A stretch of DNA of 57,373 nucleotides from Pseudofrankia coriaricola (GCF_001854805.1 NZ_MBLO01000225.1:1-57373); one strand, 5' to 3'; shown: positions 15,746 to 25,880, counted from the stretch's first letter. Notes: a model not told the origin generated them from the letters alone. Made by a program: numbers and translations.

Positions 15746-16067
15746 AGTGCTCGCCCTGCGGCGCCAACGCGGCCACCACAGGCGGGTCGTAGTCCAGAGC
15801 TCCGACCTTGGACGCGCCGCCAGGCGAGCCCAGTTCCTCGAAGAAGTTCGCGTTGATGTCGGTGTACGGCTTCCACTGCTCGGGCACATCGTCTTCGTAG
15901 TAGATGGCCTCAACCGGGCAGACTGGCTCGCATGCACCACAGTCGACGCACTCGTCAGGCTGGATGTAGAGCATCCGACCGCCTTCGTAGATGCAGTCGA
16001 CCGGGCACTCCTCGATGCAAGCCCTGTCCTTGACATCGACACAGGGCTCGGCGATGACGTAGGTCAC
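15744..16067 (-). CDS. fdxA: 7Fe-8S bacterial ferredoxin
   Basis: A 107-residue ferredoxin that carries electrons with one 3Fe-4S and one 4Fe-4S cluster. Cysteines are in CVDVKDRACIEECPVD (first cluster region) and CVDCGACEPVCPVEAI (second). The C-terminal tail (VPEQWKPYTDINANFFEELG) is typical of the mycobacterial FdxA/FdxC type. The GTG start at 16067 has GGAGGA eight bases upstream. The electron partner is not shown by the neighbours; ferredoxin next to dapC is conserved in actinobacteria. Confidence 0.95.
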   Translation of the reverse strand: MTYVIAEPCVDVKDRACIEECPVDCIYEGGRMLYIQPDECVDCGACEPVCPVEAIYYEDDVPEQWKPYTDINANFFEELGSPGGASKVGALDYDPPVVAALAPQGEH

Positions 16068-16154
16068 CGGATGTTCCTCCTCGGCTCACGGGCGACTGAT
16101 TCCTTAGTATCGACCTCGACCGTTCCGTGTCGACAGCAAGGGCGTTCGCTGGTC

Positions 16155-16427
16155 GTGTATGTCGTCCGCATCACTCGGGCCGACATCGGCGCGCGGGTCG
16201 TGATCCGGCGCCGCATCGCGGGGCCGGTGCCGCTGACGGACGTTATCGGAACCCTCCAGGCATGGACAGCCGGGGTCTTGACCATCGCGCACGCAAACGG
16301 CGAGATCATCAGCATTCCGGAGGACGATCTCATCGCGGCCAAGGTCATTCCCCCGCCCCCCATAAGGGGAGCACAGCGGGGTCGGCGACAGGATCCGGAC
16401 GCCCAGGATGTGGAGGCCCGCCCATGA
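16155..16427 (+). CDS. Small protein resembling the N-terminal beta-barrel of actinobacterial GNAT proteins
   Basis: A 90-residue gene, GTG 16155. The sequence (ITRADIGARVVIRRRI; LTDVIGTLQAWTAGVLTIAH; GEIISIPEDDLIAAKVIPPP) looks like the short SH3-like domain found at the front of certain acetyltransferases encoded beside fdxA in Streptomyces and mycobacteria. The acetyltransferase domain is missing: after a basic tail the frame stops at 16427. The stop overlaps the ATG of the next gene (ATGA), so the two are coupled. It may be a split or reduced form of the larger protein. The family call is tentative. Confidence 0.6.
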   Translation: MYVVRITRADIGARVVIRRRIAGPVPLTDVIGTLQAWTAGVLTIAHANGEIISIPEDDLIAAKVIPPPPIRGAQRGRRQDPDAQDVEARP

Positions 16428-17302
16428 GCGCCCGCAGCCGAGCCCAGTTCGCCGATGTCGTGCGCCAGACACCGATCGATCTCGCGCTCGCCTGTCAACT
16501 GATCGCGTCCGAGGCCGAGCCGGACGCGGAGGCCGCCGACGTGCCCGGCGCACTGGACCGGCTCGCGGACGAGGCGCGCCCGGTGCTCGTGGCCAAGACC
16601 ACACGCGCCACGGCCGCCGGCGCCACCCCCGGCGGCTCCGCCGAGGAGCTACCGGCCGGGCAGGACCCGATCGACGCCGCCGAGGCGCTGCACGAGTCAC
16701 TCGGCCTGCGCGCCGGGTTCGCCGGCCGCGAGAGCGACTACGACGACCTGCGGGCCTCTCTGCTGCCGGCGGTGCTGCGCCGCCGGCACGGCCTGCCGAT
16801 CATGCTCTCGGTCATCTGGCTGGAGGTCGCCTCACGGCTCGGCGTGCCGGCCTACCCGGTCGGGCTGCCCGGTCACATGGTGGTCGCGCTCGGCACCCCG
16901 CGGGAGTACGTCCTCGTCGACCCGTTCACCGGCGGCCGGCGGATCACCGTCCACGACGCGGCGGCCCGTGTCCGGGCCGCCGGGGTGCCGTTCAGCCGCG
17001 CTCAGCTCGCGCCGATGAGCTTCGAGGACCTGCTCGCCCGGGTGCTCGGCAACATCCGGGTGCTGGCCGCCCGCTCCGACGCCACCGCGACCCGGCTGTG
17101 GGCGGTCGAGCTGTCCCTGCTGCTCCCCCACCACCCGGCGAGCCTGCGCCGTGAACGCGGCGAGCTGCTGATCCGTCGCGGTGACTTCCTCAACGGCGCG
17201 ACCGACCTGGTCACCTTCGCCGACGCGGTCGAGGTCGCCGAACCCACCGCCGCCGCGGCGGCCCGCTCCGCGGCCATCTCCGCCCGCGCCCGCCTCAACT
17301 AG
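16424..17302 (+). CDS. Transglutaminase-like (SirB1 family) protein
   Basis: A 292-residue protein with the SirB1/Transglut_core2 pattern: YDDLRASLLPAVLRRRHGLP, IMLSVIWLEVASRLGVPAYP, LPGHMVVALG and VDPFTGGRR. In this family the usual transglutaminase cysteine is commonly absent, and here serine occupies MLSVIW; the histidine (GHMVV) and aspartate (VDPF) are present. A TPR-like helical segment follows at about 225-285. The biochemical role is not known. It is coupled to the small gene upstream and its stop overlaps the stop of the convergent membrane gene. Confidence 0.8.
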   Translation: MSARSRAQFADVVRQTPIDLALACQLIASEAEPDAEAADVPGALDRLADEARPVLVAKTTRATAAGATPGGSAEELPAGQDPIDAAEALHESLGLRAGFAGRESDYDDLRASLLPAVLRRRHGLPIMLSVIWLEVASRLGVPAYPVGLPGHMVVALGTPREYVLVDPFTGGRRITVHDAAARVRAAGVPFSRAQLAPMSFEDLLARVLGNIRVLAARSDATATRLWAVELSLLLPHHPASLRRERGELLIRRGDFLNGATDLVTFADAVEVAEPTAAAAARSAAISARARLN

Positions 17303-17823
17303 CGCGGGAGGGGGAAGGCGGTCAGGCCGCGGCGGCTGGGGCGCACGACGGCCACCAGGATGGGTGCCAGCACACCGATGGCCAGAAAAAGGTAGGCGGT
17401 GGACGAGGAGCGCAGCATCAGGTCACCCTCGGCGCGGGACGAGCCGAGCGCGAGCACGACCGGCGCCCAGCCGACCAGCATGATGCACGCGCCGAGCCGG
17501 GTCCCCGTCAGCCAGCGCACCAGCATCGGGACGCCGACGTTGCCGACGACGACGAGCAGCAGGCCGAGGGAGAGCAGCGTGTCACCCAGCCGCGGGCCGG
17601 CCGGCACGGCGGCCACCCCGTAGACACCCAGGACGACGCCCGCGAGCAGGCCGAACGCGTAGGCGCCGCCGAGGAAGAGCCGGGATGGCTCCGCCGGCTC
17701 GACGACCGACAGGCTGCCGAGCCCCGTCACCCTCGCCGCCACCGAGTCGGCCAGACCGCCCGCGCCGCCCGCGCCGGGCCCACCAGGCGTCGGTTGGCGC
17801 GGACCTGGGCTGGGACGAGGCAT
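17299..17823 (-). CDS. Small multi-pass membrane protein of unknown function
   Basis: A 174-residue protein with a Pro/Gly-rich cytoplasmic lead of about 25 residues and four likely membrane helices (AYAFGLLAGVVLGVYGVAAV; LLSLGLLLVVVGNVGVPMLV; ACIMLVGWAPVVLAL; AYLFLAIGVLAPILVAVV). The arrangement resembles DUF6113-type actinobacterial proteins found beside mshB. The ATG at 17823 begins MPRPSPGPRQ. It is downstream of mshB on the same strand with a 77-bp gap, so it is likely co-transcribed. Confidence 0.7.
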   Translation of the reverse strand: MPRPSPGPRQPTPGGPGAGGAGGLADSVAARVTGLGSLSVVEPAEPSRLFLGGAYAFGLLAGVVLGVYGVAAVPAGPRLGDTLLSLGLLLVVVGNVGVPMLVRWLTGTRLGACIMLVGWAPVVLALGSSRAEGDLMLRSSSTAYLFLAIGVLAPILVAVVRPSRRGLTAFPLPR

Positions 17824-17900
17824 ACGTCGACAGTAGCGCCGGGGCGCGCGTCGTCCCGCCGCCGGGCGCGACAGGGCGCGAGGCGGCGGCGACGGTGCGG

Positions 17901-18839
17901 CTAAGGCTCGAGGCCCGCGAACAGATCGGCCTCGTGGCCGACGTCGCCAGCGGCCGCGGCACCGCTGGCAGGCCCCGGAGTGCCCCGGGTGAGGACGTAG
18001 TGGTCGATCCCGAAGGCCTCCCGGCCGACGCCGTCGGCCAGCGCGAAGAAGAAGCCGTCGACGGCGATCTGGGTCCGATGCGCCCGCATCGCCGCGATCT
18101 TCGCCGAGAGGAACTCCGGCGCCTCGACCTGGGTCGTGATCTGCTCGTCCGGCACGCCCATCGGGATGTCGTCGGCGCTCGTCGCCCCGTGGAACGGGCT
18201 GTTCTCGTCCTCGGCGAAGTACTCGACGCCGCGTTGCACGAACGACTTCGGCACCGCCGTCTCGTACAGCTTCGACGGCGCCCACGGCGCCCCCGCCTCC
18301 GGGGCGAAGGCCGGGTCGGCCGCGGCGGTGAACGCGGCGACCGTGATCTGATGCGCCCGGATGTGGTCGGGGTGGCCATAGGCGCCGTTGGCGTCGTAGC
18401 TGACCAGCACCTGCGGGCGCACCTCCCGCACGACCCTTACCAGCTCGACCGTCGCCTCGGTGAGGTCCGCCTGCCAGAGGCAGCGCGGGTCGTCGTTGCC
18501 GGGGGTGCCCATCATCCCGCTGTCCCGGAACCGGCCGGCGCCGCCGAGAAACCGGTGGTCCGCCAGGCCCAGGGCGGCGCAGGCCCGCTCCAGTTCGCCG
18601 ATCCGGTAGCCGCCCAGCTGGTCGCCCAGGTCGCTGCGCAGGTTCACCAGCTCGGGGGCGAGCACCTCGCCGAGCTCACCGAGGGTGCAGGTGACCAACG
18701 TCACATGGGTGTCGGGACGCGCGGCGTACGCGGCGATCGTGATCCCGGTACCGATCACCTCGTCGTCCGGGTGGGCGTGGACGAACAGCACCCGGCGCGG
18801 CGGCGTTCCCGCCAGCCCGGTCGCTGGCGTCTCGCTCAT
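17901..18839 (-). CDS. mshB: N-acetyl-GlcN-Ins deacetylase of mycothiol synthesis
   Basis: A 312-residue zinc deacetylase of the PIG-L/LmbE fold that makes GlcN-Ins, the second step of mycothiol synthesis. The zinc-binding [11 protein letters not shown] is at the N-terminus and the second histidine motif [12 protein letters not shown] follows near residue 140. The aspartate-bearing [10 protein letters not shown] segment agrees with MshB and separates it from the paralogue Mca. The ATG at 18839 overlaps the galE stop (ATGA), so translation is coupled. Its presence places the organism among mycothiol-producing actinobacteria. Confidence 0.92.
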   Translation of the reverse strand: MSETPATGLAGTPPRRVLFVHAHPDDEVIGTGITIAAYAARPDTHVTLVTCTLGELGEVLAPELVNLRSDLGDQLGGYRIGELERACAALGLADHRFLGGAGRFRDSGMMGTPGNDDPRCLWQADLTEATVELVRVVREVRPQVLVSYDANGAYGHPDHIRAHQITVAAFTAAADPAFAPEAGAPWAPSKLYETAVPKSFVQRGVEYFAEDENSPFHGATSADDIPMGVPDEQITTQVEAPEFLSAKIAAMRAHRTQIAVDGFFFALADGVGREAFGIDHYVLTRGTPGPASGAAAAGDVGHEADLFAGLEP

Positions 18840-19918
18840 GCGCCGGGCCCGTCGTAGCCGCCGGGGTTGCGCCGCTGGAACTCCCAGGCGTCCCGGCACA
18901 TCTCGTCGAGGCCGCGGCGGGCGCGCCAGCCGAGCACGCCGATGGCGTGCGTCGGGTCGGCGACCAGTTCGGCGACGTCGCCGGCGCGTCGAGCGACCAC
19001 CTGGTACGGCAGCGGCCGTCCGCAGGCGACGCTGAACGCGTCCAGCAGCTGCCGCACCGACGTCCCGGTGCCGGTACCGAGATTGACGGCCCGGAAGCCC
19101 GCGGCGTCGCCGATGTGCTCAAGCGCCGCGCGGTGGCCTTCGGCGAGGTCCATGACATGGATGTAGTCGCGCACGCCGGTGCCGTCCGGGGTCGGGTAGT
19201 CGTCGCCGAACACCGACAGGTACTCCCGCCGACCGACGGCGACCTGCTGCAGGTAGGGCATCAGGTTGTTCGGGATCCCGCGCGGGTCCTCGCCGAGCAG
19301 CCCGGACGGGTGGGCACCGACCGGGTTGAAGTAGCGCAGCGCCATGACCTGCCAGTCCGGCTCGGCGGCGCACAGATCGGCCAGGATCTGCTCGCACATC
19401 CACTTGGTACGCGAGTAGGGGTTCGTGGGGCTGACAGGAGCGTCCTCCCGGATCGGGAGGACGTCGACATCGCCGTGGATCGAGCAGGACGAGGAGAAGA
19501 CCAGCCGACGAGTGCCATGCTCGCGCATCACCTCGACGAGGCGCAGCGTCGCGTTGATGTTCGTGTCGTAGTACTCGACCGGCATCGTCACCGACTCGCC
19601 GACCGCCTTGCGCGCGGCGAAGTGGACGACCGCCGCGACGGGTGTCGTGGCGAACAGCTTGCCGAGCGCGGCGACGTCGCGGACATCCCCTTCGACGAAC
19701 TCCAGCCTGTCGGCCGCGCTGCCCGCTACCTCTCGGATCCGGTCCAGGGCCCGCGGCGAGCTGTTGACGAAGCTGTCGACCCCGATCACCCGGTAGCCGG
19801 CCGTCAGCAGGTCCACGCACGTGTGCGACCCGATGAACCCAGCCGCCCCCGTCACCAGCACCGTCTCACCTGGCGTCGCGCTCACTGTGTTTCGGGTTCG
19901 CTCCGTCGCCGCACTCAT
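18836..19918 (-). CDS. galE: UDP-glucose 4-epimerase
   Basis: A 360-residue extended short-chain dehydrogenase. NAD-binding GAAGFIGSH is near residue 23 and the catalytic pair is in [11 protein letters not shown] (Tyr and Lys). The catalytic serine lies in [10 protein letters not shown], where the usual ATYG or AVYG is replaced by SIHG, a variant worth noting. The ATG at 19918 starts a 15-residue lead before the fold. It heads a two- or three-gene unit with mshB. Epimerases of this subgroup interconvert UDP-Glc and UDP-Gal, but the UDP-GlcNAc activity of relatives cannot be excluded. Confidence 0.88.
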   Translation of the reverse strand: MSAATERTRNTVSATPGETVLVTGAAGFIGSHTCVDLLTAGYRVIGVDSFVNSSPRALDRIREVAGSAADRLEFVEGDVRDVAALGKLFATTPVAAVVHFAARKAVGESVTMPVEYYDTNINATLRLVEVMREHGTRRLVFSSSCSIHGDVDVLPIREDAPVSPTNPYSRTKWMCEQILADLCAAEPDWQVMALRYFNPVGAHPSGLLGEDPRGIPNNLMPYLQQVAVGRREYLSVFGDDYPTPDGTGVRDYIHVMDLAEGHRAALEHIGDAAGFRAVNLGTGTGTSVRQLLDAFSVACGRPLPYQVVARRAGDVAELVADPTHAIGVLGWRARRGLDEMCRDAWEFQRRNPGGYDGPGA

Positions 19919-19959
19919 CGCCCCCCCATCCGTCGCATTCGCGCCGAACGGGGCCCCTG

Positions 19960-20022
19960 CTCGGCCTCGTCCTCGTTCCTCGGACGAGACCTCCGCTCGC
20001 TTGCTCCTGCGCTCACGGACCA
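19960..20022. repeat. Diverged R3 copy upstream of galE
   Basis: CGGCCTCGTCCTCGTTCCTC, then GGACGAGACCTCCGCTCGCT and TGCTCCTGCGCTCA, match the R3 unit at 15.6 kb with scattered changes. It lies in the galE leader/promoter region. Confidence 0.7.
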
Positions 20023-20127
20023 CCCGTCTCCTTGGTATGGAGTCCGGCGGCGTCCTCGCGCGCCGGACGGCGTCGATGTCCGACCCCGACCGTACCGGCC
20101 GGACGCTACGCCCTAGGGACATCCCAC

Positions 20128-20156
20128 GCGGGAAGGTCGCTTCGCGACCTTCCCGC
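20128..20156 (-). terminator. Hairpin terminator of typA
   Basis: A perfect 13-bp stem, GCGGGAAGGTCGC / GCGACCTTCCCGC, with a 3-base loop, starts 11 bp past the typA stop codon. No T-run follows, as is common for actinobacterial terminators. Confidence 0.75.
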
Positions 20157-20166
20157 CAGCGGCGCC

Positions 20167-22062
20167 TTAGACGGCCGCCCGGCGGCGGGAGCGGAGCTTC
20201 TCGCGGTCGGCGGCTGCGAGGGCGACCTTGCGGATCCTGACAGTCGCCGGGGTGACCTCGACGCACTCGTCCTCGCGGCAGAACTCCAGCGCCTGCTCCA
20301 GGGTGAGCTGTCGGTTCGGGGTCAGCCGGACCAGCTCGTCGCCGGTCGACGAGCGCATGTTGGTGAGCTTCTTCTCCTTGGTCGGGTTGACGTCCATGTC
20401 GTCCGCCCGGGAGTTCTCACCGACGATCATGCCCTCGTAGACGTCGGTCATCGGGGGAACGAACATCGTGCCGCGCTCCTGCAGGTTGAACAGGGCGTAG
20501 GCGGTCGTCGGGCCGGAGCGGTCGGCGACCATCGAGCCGGTCGCCCGGGTGCGCAGCTCGCCGAACCAGGGCTCGTAGCCCTCGAAGACGTGGTGCAGCA
20601 GGCCGGTACCCCGGGTCTCGGTGAGGAACTCGGTGCGGAAGCCGATCAGGCCCCGGGCGGGCACCAGGTACTCCAACCGGATCCAGCCGGTGCCGTGATT
20701 GATCATCTGCTCGAGGCGGCCCTTGCGCACGGCGAGCAGCTGGGTGAGGGTGCCGAGGAACTCCTCGGGCGCGTCGATCGTGAGCCGCTCGACCGGCTCG
20801 TGCACCTTGCCGTCGACCTCCCGGATGACGACCTGCGGCTTGCCGACGGTGAGCTCGAAGTCCTCCCGGCGCATCAGCTCGACCAGGACGGCGAGCTGCA
20901 GCTCGCCACGGCCCTGCACCTCCCAGGTGTCCGGGCGCTCCGTCGTCAGCACCCTGATCGACACGTTGCCCACGAGCTCCGCGTCGAGGCGCGCCTTGAC
21001 CAGGCGGGCGGTGAGCTTCTTGCCGGACTTGCCCGCAAGCGGCGAGGTGTTCACGCCGACGGTCATGCTGATCGACGGCTCGTCGACGGTGATCACCGGC
21101 AGCGGGCGCGGGTCCTCGGGGTCGGCCAGCGTCTCACCGATGGTGATGTCCGGGATGCCGGCGATGGCGATGATGTCGCCCGGGCCCGCCTTCTCGGCCG
21201 GGGAGCGCTCAAGGGCCTGGGTCATCAGCATCTCGCTGACCTTGACCCGCTCCTGGGTCCCATCGGCGCGGCAGAGCATCACCTGCTGGCCGCGGTGGAT
21301 CGTCCCGTTGTGCACCCGGCACAGCGCGAGCCGGCCCAGGTAGGGCGAGGCGTCCAGGTTCGTGACCAGCGCCTGCAACGGCGCGCCCTCGATGTAGGTG
21401 GGCGTCGGGATGGTCTCCAGTAGCAGGTCGAACAGCGGCTTGAGGTCCGGGGAGTCCGGGCTGTCACCGTCGGCGGGACGGGTGGTCGATGCCCGGCCGG
21501 CCTTGGCGTTGCAGTAGATGATCGGGAACTCGATCTGCTCCTCGTCGGCGTCGAGGTCGAGGAACAGTTCGTAGGTCTCGTCGACTACCTCGGCGATCCG
21601 GGCGTCGGAACGGTCGACCTTGTTGATGACGAGGATCACAGGCAGCCGGGCGGCGAGCGCCTTGCGCAGCACGAACCGGGTCTGCGGCAGCGGGCCCTCG
21701 CTCGCGTCCACGAGCAGCAGCACGCCGTCCACCATCGCCAGGCCCCGCTCGACCTCGCCCCCGAAGTCGGCGTGGCCAGGGGTGTCGATGATGTTGATCG
21801 TGGTGTCGCCGTAACGGACCGCGGTGTTCTTCGCGAGGATCGTGATGCCCTTCTCGCGCTCCAGGTCCATCGAGTCCATGACCCGGTCGGTGAGGTCCTC
21901 GCTCGCATGCGCGCTGAAGGCGCCGGACTGGCGCAGCATCGCGTCGACCAGGGTGGTCTTGCCATGGTCGACGTGGGCGATGATCGCGATGTTGCGAAGG
22001 TCGGCGCGGCCGCGGACGACGCCGGTGGACTCGGCGCTGGTGGGCTCGGTGCTGGTCAGCAC
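20167..22062 (-). CDS. typA: Ribosome-associated GTPase TypA/BipA
   Basis: A translational GTPase of about 631 residues. G1 [10 protein letters not shown]3 [10 protein letters not shown] and G4 NKVD are all present in the first 150 residues. EF-G-like domains II, III and V follow, then the BipA-specific C-terminal domain ([32 protein letters not shown]). It acts on the ribosome under stress and in subunit assembly. I chose the GTG at 22062 with GGAG upstream, which leaves about 25 residues before the G domain. The frame is open to 22221, with an ATG at 22164 as alternative, but that part does not look coding. Confidence 0.92.
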   Translation of the reverse strand: MLTSTEPTSAESTGVVRGRADLRNIAIIAHVDHGKTTLVDAMLRQSGAFSAHASEDLTDRVMDSMDLEREKGITILAKNTAVRYGDTTINIIDTPGHADFGGEVERGLAMVDGVLLLVDASEGPLPQTRFVLRKALAARLPVILVINKVDRSDARIAEVVDETYELFLDLDADEEQIEFPIIYCNAKAGRASTTRPADGDSPDSPDLKPLFDLLLETIPTPTYIEGAPLQALVTNLDASPYLGRLALCRVHNGTIHRGQQVMLCRADGTQERVKVSEMLMTQALERSPAEKAGPGDIIAIAGIPDITIGETLADPEDPRPLPVITVDEPSISMTVGVNTSPLAGKSGKKLTARLVKARLDAELVGNVSIRVLTTERPDTWEVQGRGELQLAVLVELMRREDFELTVGKPQVVIREVDGKVHEPVERLTIDAPEEFLGTLTQLLAVRKGRLEQMINHGTGWIRLEYLVPARGLIGFRTEFLTETRGTGLLHHVFEGYEPWFGELRTRATGSMVADRSGPTTAYALFNLQERGTMFVPPMTDVYEGMIVGENSRADDMDVNPTKEKKLTNMRSSTGDELVRLTPNRQLTLEQALEFCREDECVEVTPATVRIRKVALAAADREKLRSRRRAAV

Positions 22063-22531
22063 GGTGGTGGGCTCCGGGGCGGACAGGGGGTGCTCGACCC
22101 CGAGATGATCGTTACGAGGAACGCCCGGATCCGATGACGGTGGCGCGCAACCACGGTCCCTCATGTCATGGTCCGTCGGTCCGGCGCCCGCCAGGCGTGC
22201 CGACAGCCCGGGCGGATCCAACTAGTCCGGCCGCGGGCGTCCGTTCCATCGTACGGACTCGCGCGGGGGCATTACGCCGCGCGAGAGCCTGGACACCCAC
22301 CCGCCGACGAGATTTCAACAACAGTACGACGCACGGCCCCGCGCGGAGAGGAACCGAAAGGGGACGAGCGCGCGGGACGACAGGCGGACAGAGGAACCGT
22401 GCCGGGTCGGCCGACGCCGGTCACCGCGGCCTGACTGGCCGGTCGGCGCGGGCCAGAGCGCGCGACGATGGCGACGCCGCGCGAACCCGCTAGTGCCCGC
22501 GGACCGGTCACCCAGCAGGTCGGACAGCGGG
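22063..22531. other. Intergenic gap upstream of typA
   Basis: 469 bases between mutT and typA, both on the minus strand. It contains an isolated AT-richer spot near 22311-22331 (GATTTCAACAACAGTACG) that may hold a promoter. I see no gene, RNA structure or member of the R1-R4 families. Confidence 0.4.
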
Positions 22532-23110
22532 TCAGACCGCGGGGAAGACCAACGGCTCCGGTTCGAGAAGGCGCCGACGCAGGGCATCGACGAGCGGCAG
22601 ATCGGCGGGCAGCCAGCTGACGTCCCCCAGCTCCGCGACGGACAGCCAGCGCAGTTCGCCGCCCTCGACCGCGCGCGGCGTACCGGAACAGATCCGGCCG
22701 AACCACACGCGCAGCCGCCAGCCGGGGCTCGCGAGCTCGACCTGGCCGAGCACCGGGCCAGCCTCGATCTGGACGTCGAGCTCCTCGCGGCACTCGCGTT
22801 CCAACGCCTCCAGCTCGTCCTCACCCGGCTCGACCTTGCCGCCGGGGAACTCCCACATCCCGGCGTAGGCCGGCGGCGACGTCCGCCGCGCGGCCAGCAC
22901 CCGGCGCTGGCCGTCCAGCAGCGCGACCGCCACCACCAGTCGCCCGCGGCCCGCACGGACGTCCCCGGGACCAGCGGCCGCGCTGGTCACTGGGGCTGTC
23001 GGAACCGGCGCGTCGGCTCGCGGCGGCCGCCCGACCCCGGCGTGGCGCGTCTGGAGCCCACCACTCGGCGCGGTGCCCGGCGCGGAGCCGGCATCCAGCT
23101 CGGGTTCCAT
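22532..23110 (-). CDS. mutT: MutT-type Nudix hydrolase
   Basis: A 192-residue protein with a classic Nudix box, GGKVEPGEDELEALERECRE followed by ELDV, matching Gx5Ex7REUxEExGU apart from the last glycine. The lead YAGMWEFPGGK and the segment VVAVALLDGQRRVLAARR are those of the MutT/8-oxo-dGTPase group, so sanitation of oxidised nucleotides is likely. The first 55 residues are disordered. ATG 23110 has GGAAAG upstream. Confidence 0.85.
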   Translation of the reverse strand: MEPELDAGSAPGTAPSGGLQTRHAGVGRPPRADAPVPTAPVTSAAAGPGDVRAGRGRLVVAVALLDGQRRVLAARRTSPPAYAGMWEFPGGKVEPGEDELEALERECREELDVQIEAGPVLGQVELASPGWRLRVWFGRICSGTPRAVEGGELRWLSVAELGDVSWLPADLPLVDALRRRLLEPEPLVFPAV

Positions 23111-23319
23111 ACCTGGTGACTTTCCCAGATCGCCGGGGCACCACGGGTAGCGACCCTCGCCCAACCGGACCAATGGCCCAACCACGGCGACGGTCGCGGT
23201 CAGGCAGCACCGGACGGTTCTCGGTCGTTCAGGGGCAGCGGCCCCGATGTCGGCACGCGCGCGATCTCATCGGAGCGGTCCGGTGGTCATCGCGGACGGC
23301 AGGCTGAGAAGGTGTTCGC

Positions 23320-24579
23320 ATGTCGGACTTGTCGCGACGGCCAGGTCGTGCCGTGGTGGAACGGCCGGCGCCAGACGCGCCCGGGAACGGGGCCCCGGGC
23401 CCGACGCGAGGACGGATCGTCGGGGTGGACGCGGCCCGCGGCGCGGCGCTGCTGGGAATGGTCGCGACGCACGTCATACCGCCGCTCGACGCGCAGGGCC
23501 GGCTTACCACGGCGCACCTGGTCGCGGCCGGGAGGGCGGCCGCGGCGTTCGCCGTGCTCGCCGGCGTGGCGCTCACGCTGGTGACCGCCCGGGCCGCCCA
23601 CCCGCGTACCTCGACCTTCGCCCGAGCGGTGTGCATCGGCGCCATCGGCCTGGCGCTCGGCCTGACGAGCACGCCGGTCGCCGTGATCCTGCCGTACTAC
23701 GCGGTGTTCTTCGTGCTGGCGCTGCCACTGCTGCGGGCTCCCCGATGGGTGCTCGCCGTGGTCGCGGCGAGCGCGCTCCTCGTCGAGCCGGTACTGAGCC
23801 AGCTGGTCCGCCCGCATCTGCCCGAGCCGCTGATGAGCAACCCGTCCTTCGACGATCTGGTCGTCTCGCCGTGGCGGCTCGCTCTGACGATCCTGCTGAG
23901 CGGCTACTACCCCGCGCTGGCCTGGATCGGATACCTCTGCGCCGGCATGTTCGTCGGCCGGCTCGACCTGCGCCGGACGCGGGTCGCCGGCCTGCTGCTC
24001 GGCACGGGCGCGGCGGTGGCGGTGGCGGCCTCGGCGCTGTCGTGGCTGCTGCTCGGCCCGCTCGGCGGGCGCGACGCACTGCTGGCCACGAGCTCGGTGC
24101 TTCCGGGCGTCGGCCCGATCGCGCCCAGCGAGGTCCCGTCCCTGCTCGAGGGCGGGCTGTATGGCAGCACGCCCACGCAGTCCTGGTGGTGGCTCGCCGT
24201 CGACACCCCGCACACATCCGCGCCGCTCGATCTGCTGCACACCACCGGCACGGCCGTGGCGCTGCTCGGCGCCGCCCTGCTCGTCGCTCGGCTCGGTGCC
24301 GCCGCGGCGGTCGTGATCTGGCCGCTGGCCGCGGTGGGCTCGATGACGCTGACCTGGTACACCCTGCACGCGTGGGTGCTCTCCACCGAGCTGCCGCGGG
24401 GTGACAGCTATGCCTGGCTCTACCTCCAGCAGGTGATCCCCATGCTGGTCCTCGCGTCGCTCTGGCGCCTGACCGGCCGCCGGGGCCCGCTGGAGGCGGT
24501 CATCTCGGCACTAGCCCGCCGGGCGTCCGCGCAGCACTCACCCGGCTCGCCGGCCCCACCGCGCGCGTCGTCCGCCTGA
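23320..24579 (+). CDS. Multi-pass membrane acyltransferase-like protein (DUF1624/HGSNAT-type)
   Basis: A 419-residue membrane protein with about ten hydrophobic helices. The N-terminal motif VGVDAARGAALLGMVATHV is typical of DUF1624/DUF418 proteins related to heparan-alpha-glucosaminide N-acetyltransferase, which move acyl groups across the membrane. A SPWRLALTILLSGYYPALAW segment and a C-terminal MTLTWYTLHAWVLS are also in that pattern. The acceptor is unknown. The first 30 residues are disordered. It converges with ychF, with only six bases between the stops. Confidence 0.75.
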   Translation: MSDLSRRPGRAVVERPAPDAPGNGAPGPTRGRIVGVDAARGAALLGMVATHVIPPLDAQGRLTTAHLVAAGRAAAAFAVLAGVALTLVTARAAHPRTSTFARAVCIGAIGLALGLTSTPVAVILPYYAVFFVLALPLLRAPRWVLAVVAASALLVEPVLSQLVRPHLPEPLMSNPSFDDLVVSPWRLALTILLSGYYPALAWIGYLCAGMFVGRLDLRRTRVAGLLLGTGAAVAVAASALSWLLLGPLGGRDALLATSSVLPGVGPIAPSEVPSLLEGGLYGSTPTQSWWWLAVDTPHTSAPLDLLHTTGTAVALLGAALLVARLGAAAAVVIWPLAAVGSMTLTWYTLHAWVLSTELPRGDSYAWLYLQQVIPMLVLASLWRLTGRRGPLEAVISALARRASAQHSPGSPAPPRASSA

Positions 24580-24585
24580 GCCGCC

Positions 24586-25662
24586 CTAAACGTTGAAACG
24601 GAAGTCGACGACGTCACCATCGGCCATGACGTAGTCCTTGCCCTCCATGCGGACCTTGCCGGCCGCTCGGGCCGCGGCCATCGAGCCCCTGGCCATCAGG
24701 TCGCCGAAGGAGACGATCTCGGCCTTGATGAAGCCACGTTGGAAGTCGCTGTGGATGACACCCGCGGCCTCGGGAGCCGTGTCGCCCTTCCTGATCGTCC
24801 AGGCGCGGGCCTCCTTGGGGCCGGCGGTCAGGTAGGTCTGCAGGCCGAGGGTGTGGAAGCCGATCCTGGCCAGCGCCGTCAGGCCGCTCTCGCTCTGCCC
24901 CAGCGATGCCAACAGCTCGGCGGCGTCGTCCTCGGGCAGCTCCAGCAGCTCCGCCTCGACCTTGGCGCACAACACGACGGCATCGGCGGGCGCGACGAGG
25001 CTCGCGAGCTCCTTGTGCCTGGCTTCGTCAGCGAGGGCGTCCTCGTCGACGTTGAAGACGTAGAGGAACGGCTTCGCGGTGAGGAGGAAAAGCTCGCGCA
25101 GCAGGGCAAGGTCGATCGACGGCGCGGCCGACAGGGGCCGTCCCTCGTCGAGGACCGCCCTCGCCGCCTCCACGGCGGCCAGCATCGCCTGCTTGGTCTT
25201 GTCGAGCTTGGCTTCCTTCGCGAGCCGGGGCAGCCGGTTGTCGATGGTCTGCAGGTCGGCGAGGATCAGCTCGGTATTGACGGTGGCGATGTCGTCCGCC
25301 GGGTCGACCCGGCCTTCGACGTGCACCACGTCCGGATCGGAGAACACCCGCACCACCTGGCAGACGGCGTCCGACTCACGGATGTTGGCGAGGAACTTGT
25401 TGCCGAGGCCCTGTCCTTCGGAGGCACCGCGCACCAGGCCGGCGATGTCGACAAAGCTGACGGTGGCCGGCACGATCCGCTGGCTGCTGTACAGCTTGGC
25501 GAGCTGCGCGAGCCGGGGGTCGGGCACCCCGACGACCCCGACGTTCGGCTCGATCGTCGCGAAGGGGTAGTTGGCGGCCAGCACGTCGTTGCGGGTCAAC
25601 GCGTTGAACAGCGTCGACTTCCCGACGTTGGGCAGCCCGACGATGCCGATCGACAGACCCAT
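24586..25662 (-). CDS. ychF: Ribosome-binding ATPase YchF
   Basis: A 358-residue Obg-family P-loop protein that hydrolyses ATP. Walker A is GLPNVGKST; the switch region carries [21 protein letters not shown], which is diagnostic for YchF. The G4 position reads FNVDED rather than NKxD, consistent with ATP specificity. A TGS domain ends the protein ([34 protein letters not shown]). Length and start are standard. It is divergent from rmuC, and R2 copy C fills the shared promoter region. Confidence 0.95.
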   Translation of the reverse strand: MGLSIGIVGLPNVGKSTLFNALTRNDVLAANYPFATIEPNVGVVGVPDPRLAQLAKLYSSQRIVPATVSFVDIAGLVRGASEGQGLGNKFLANIRESDAVCQVVRVFSDPDVVHVEGRVDPADDIATVNTELILADLQTIDNRLPRLAKEAKLDKTKQAMLAAVEAARAVLDEGRPLSAAPSIDLALLRELFLLTAKPFLYVFNVDEDALADEARHKELASLVAPADAVVLCAKVEAELLELPEDDAAELLASLGQSESGLTALARIGFHTLGLQTYLTAGPKEARAWTIRKGDTAPEAAGVIHSDFQRGFIKAEIVSFGDLMARGSMAAARAAGKVRMEGKDYVMADGDVVDFRFNV

Positions 25663-25680
25663 GCCTTGAGTTTACGGATC

Positions 25681-25880
25681 GGACGCTCCGCGCCCGATCC
25701 TGTCGGGCGCTGCGCGCCCTCTTCACGTGGTCCTGAGCACAGGCCCATGGCGATGGTCGGGCTGGGCCCAGGTCGGCGAGGTGGTCGCGTTGGCACAGCG
25801 CCAATGCACGGTCACTGTCGGTGGCCGGGCTGCACGACTGGCTCGCCAGAACAACGTCACGCCCTGCCTGGGGGTTGTCG
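25681..25880 (+). repeat. R2 dispersed repeat, copy C (no R1)
   Basis: Occupies the divergent ychF-rmuC promoter gap. Landmarks: GGACGCTCCGCGCCCGATCC, TGTCGGGCGCTGCGCGCCC, CACGTGGTCCTGAG, CATGGCGATGGTCGGGCTGG, GGTGGTCGCGTTGGCA, GCGCCAATGCAC and CGCCAGAACAACGTCACGCC. It is the most diverged full-length copy and lacks the R1 module. Confidence 0.75.

Noticed and set aside
13788-16427. An 879-codon plus-strand open frame
   Set aside because: It lies over dapC and fdxA on the other strand, its sequence is Arg/Gly/Pro-rich shadow, and only its last 90 codons (from 16155) look like a protein.
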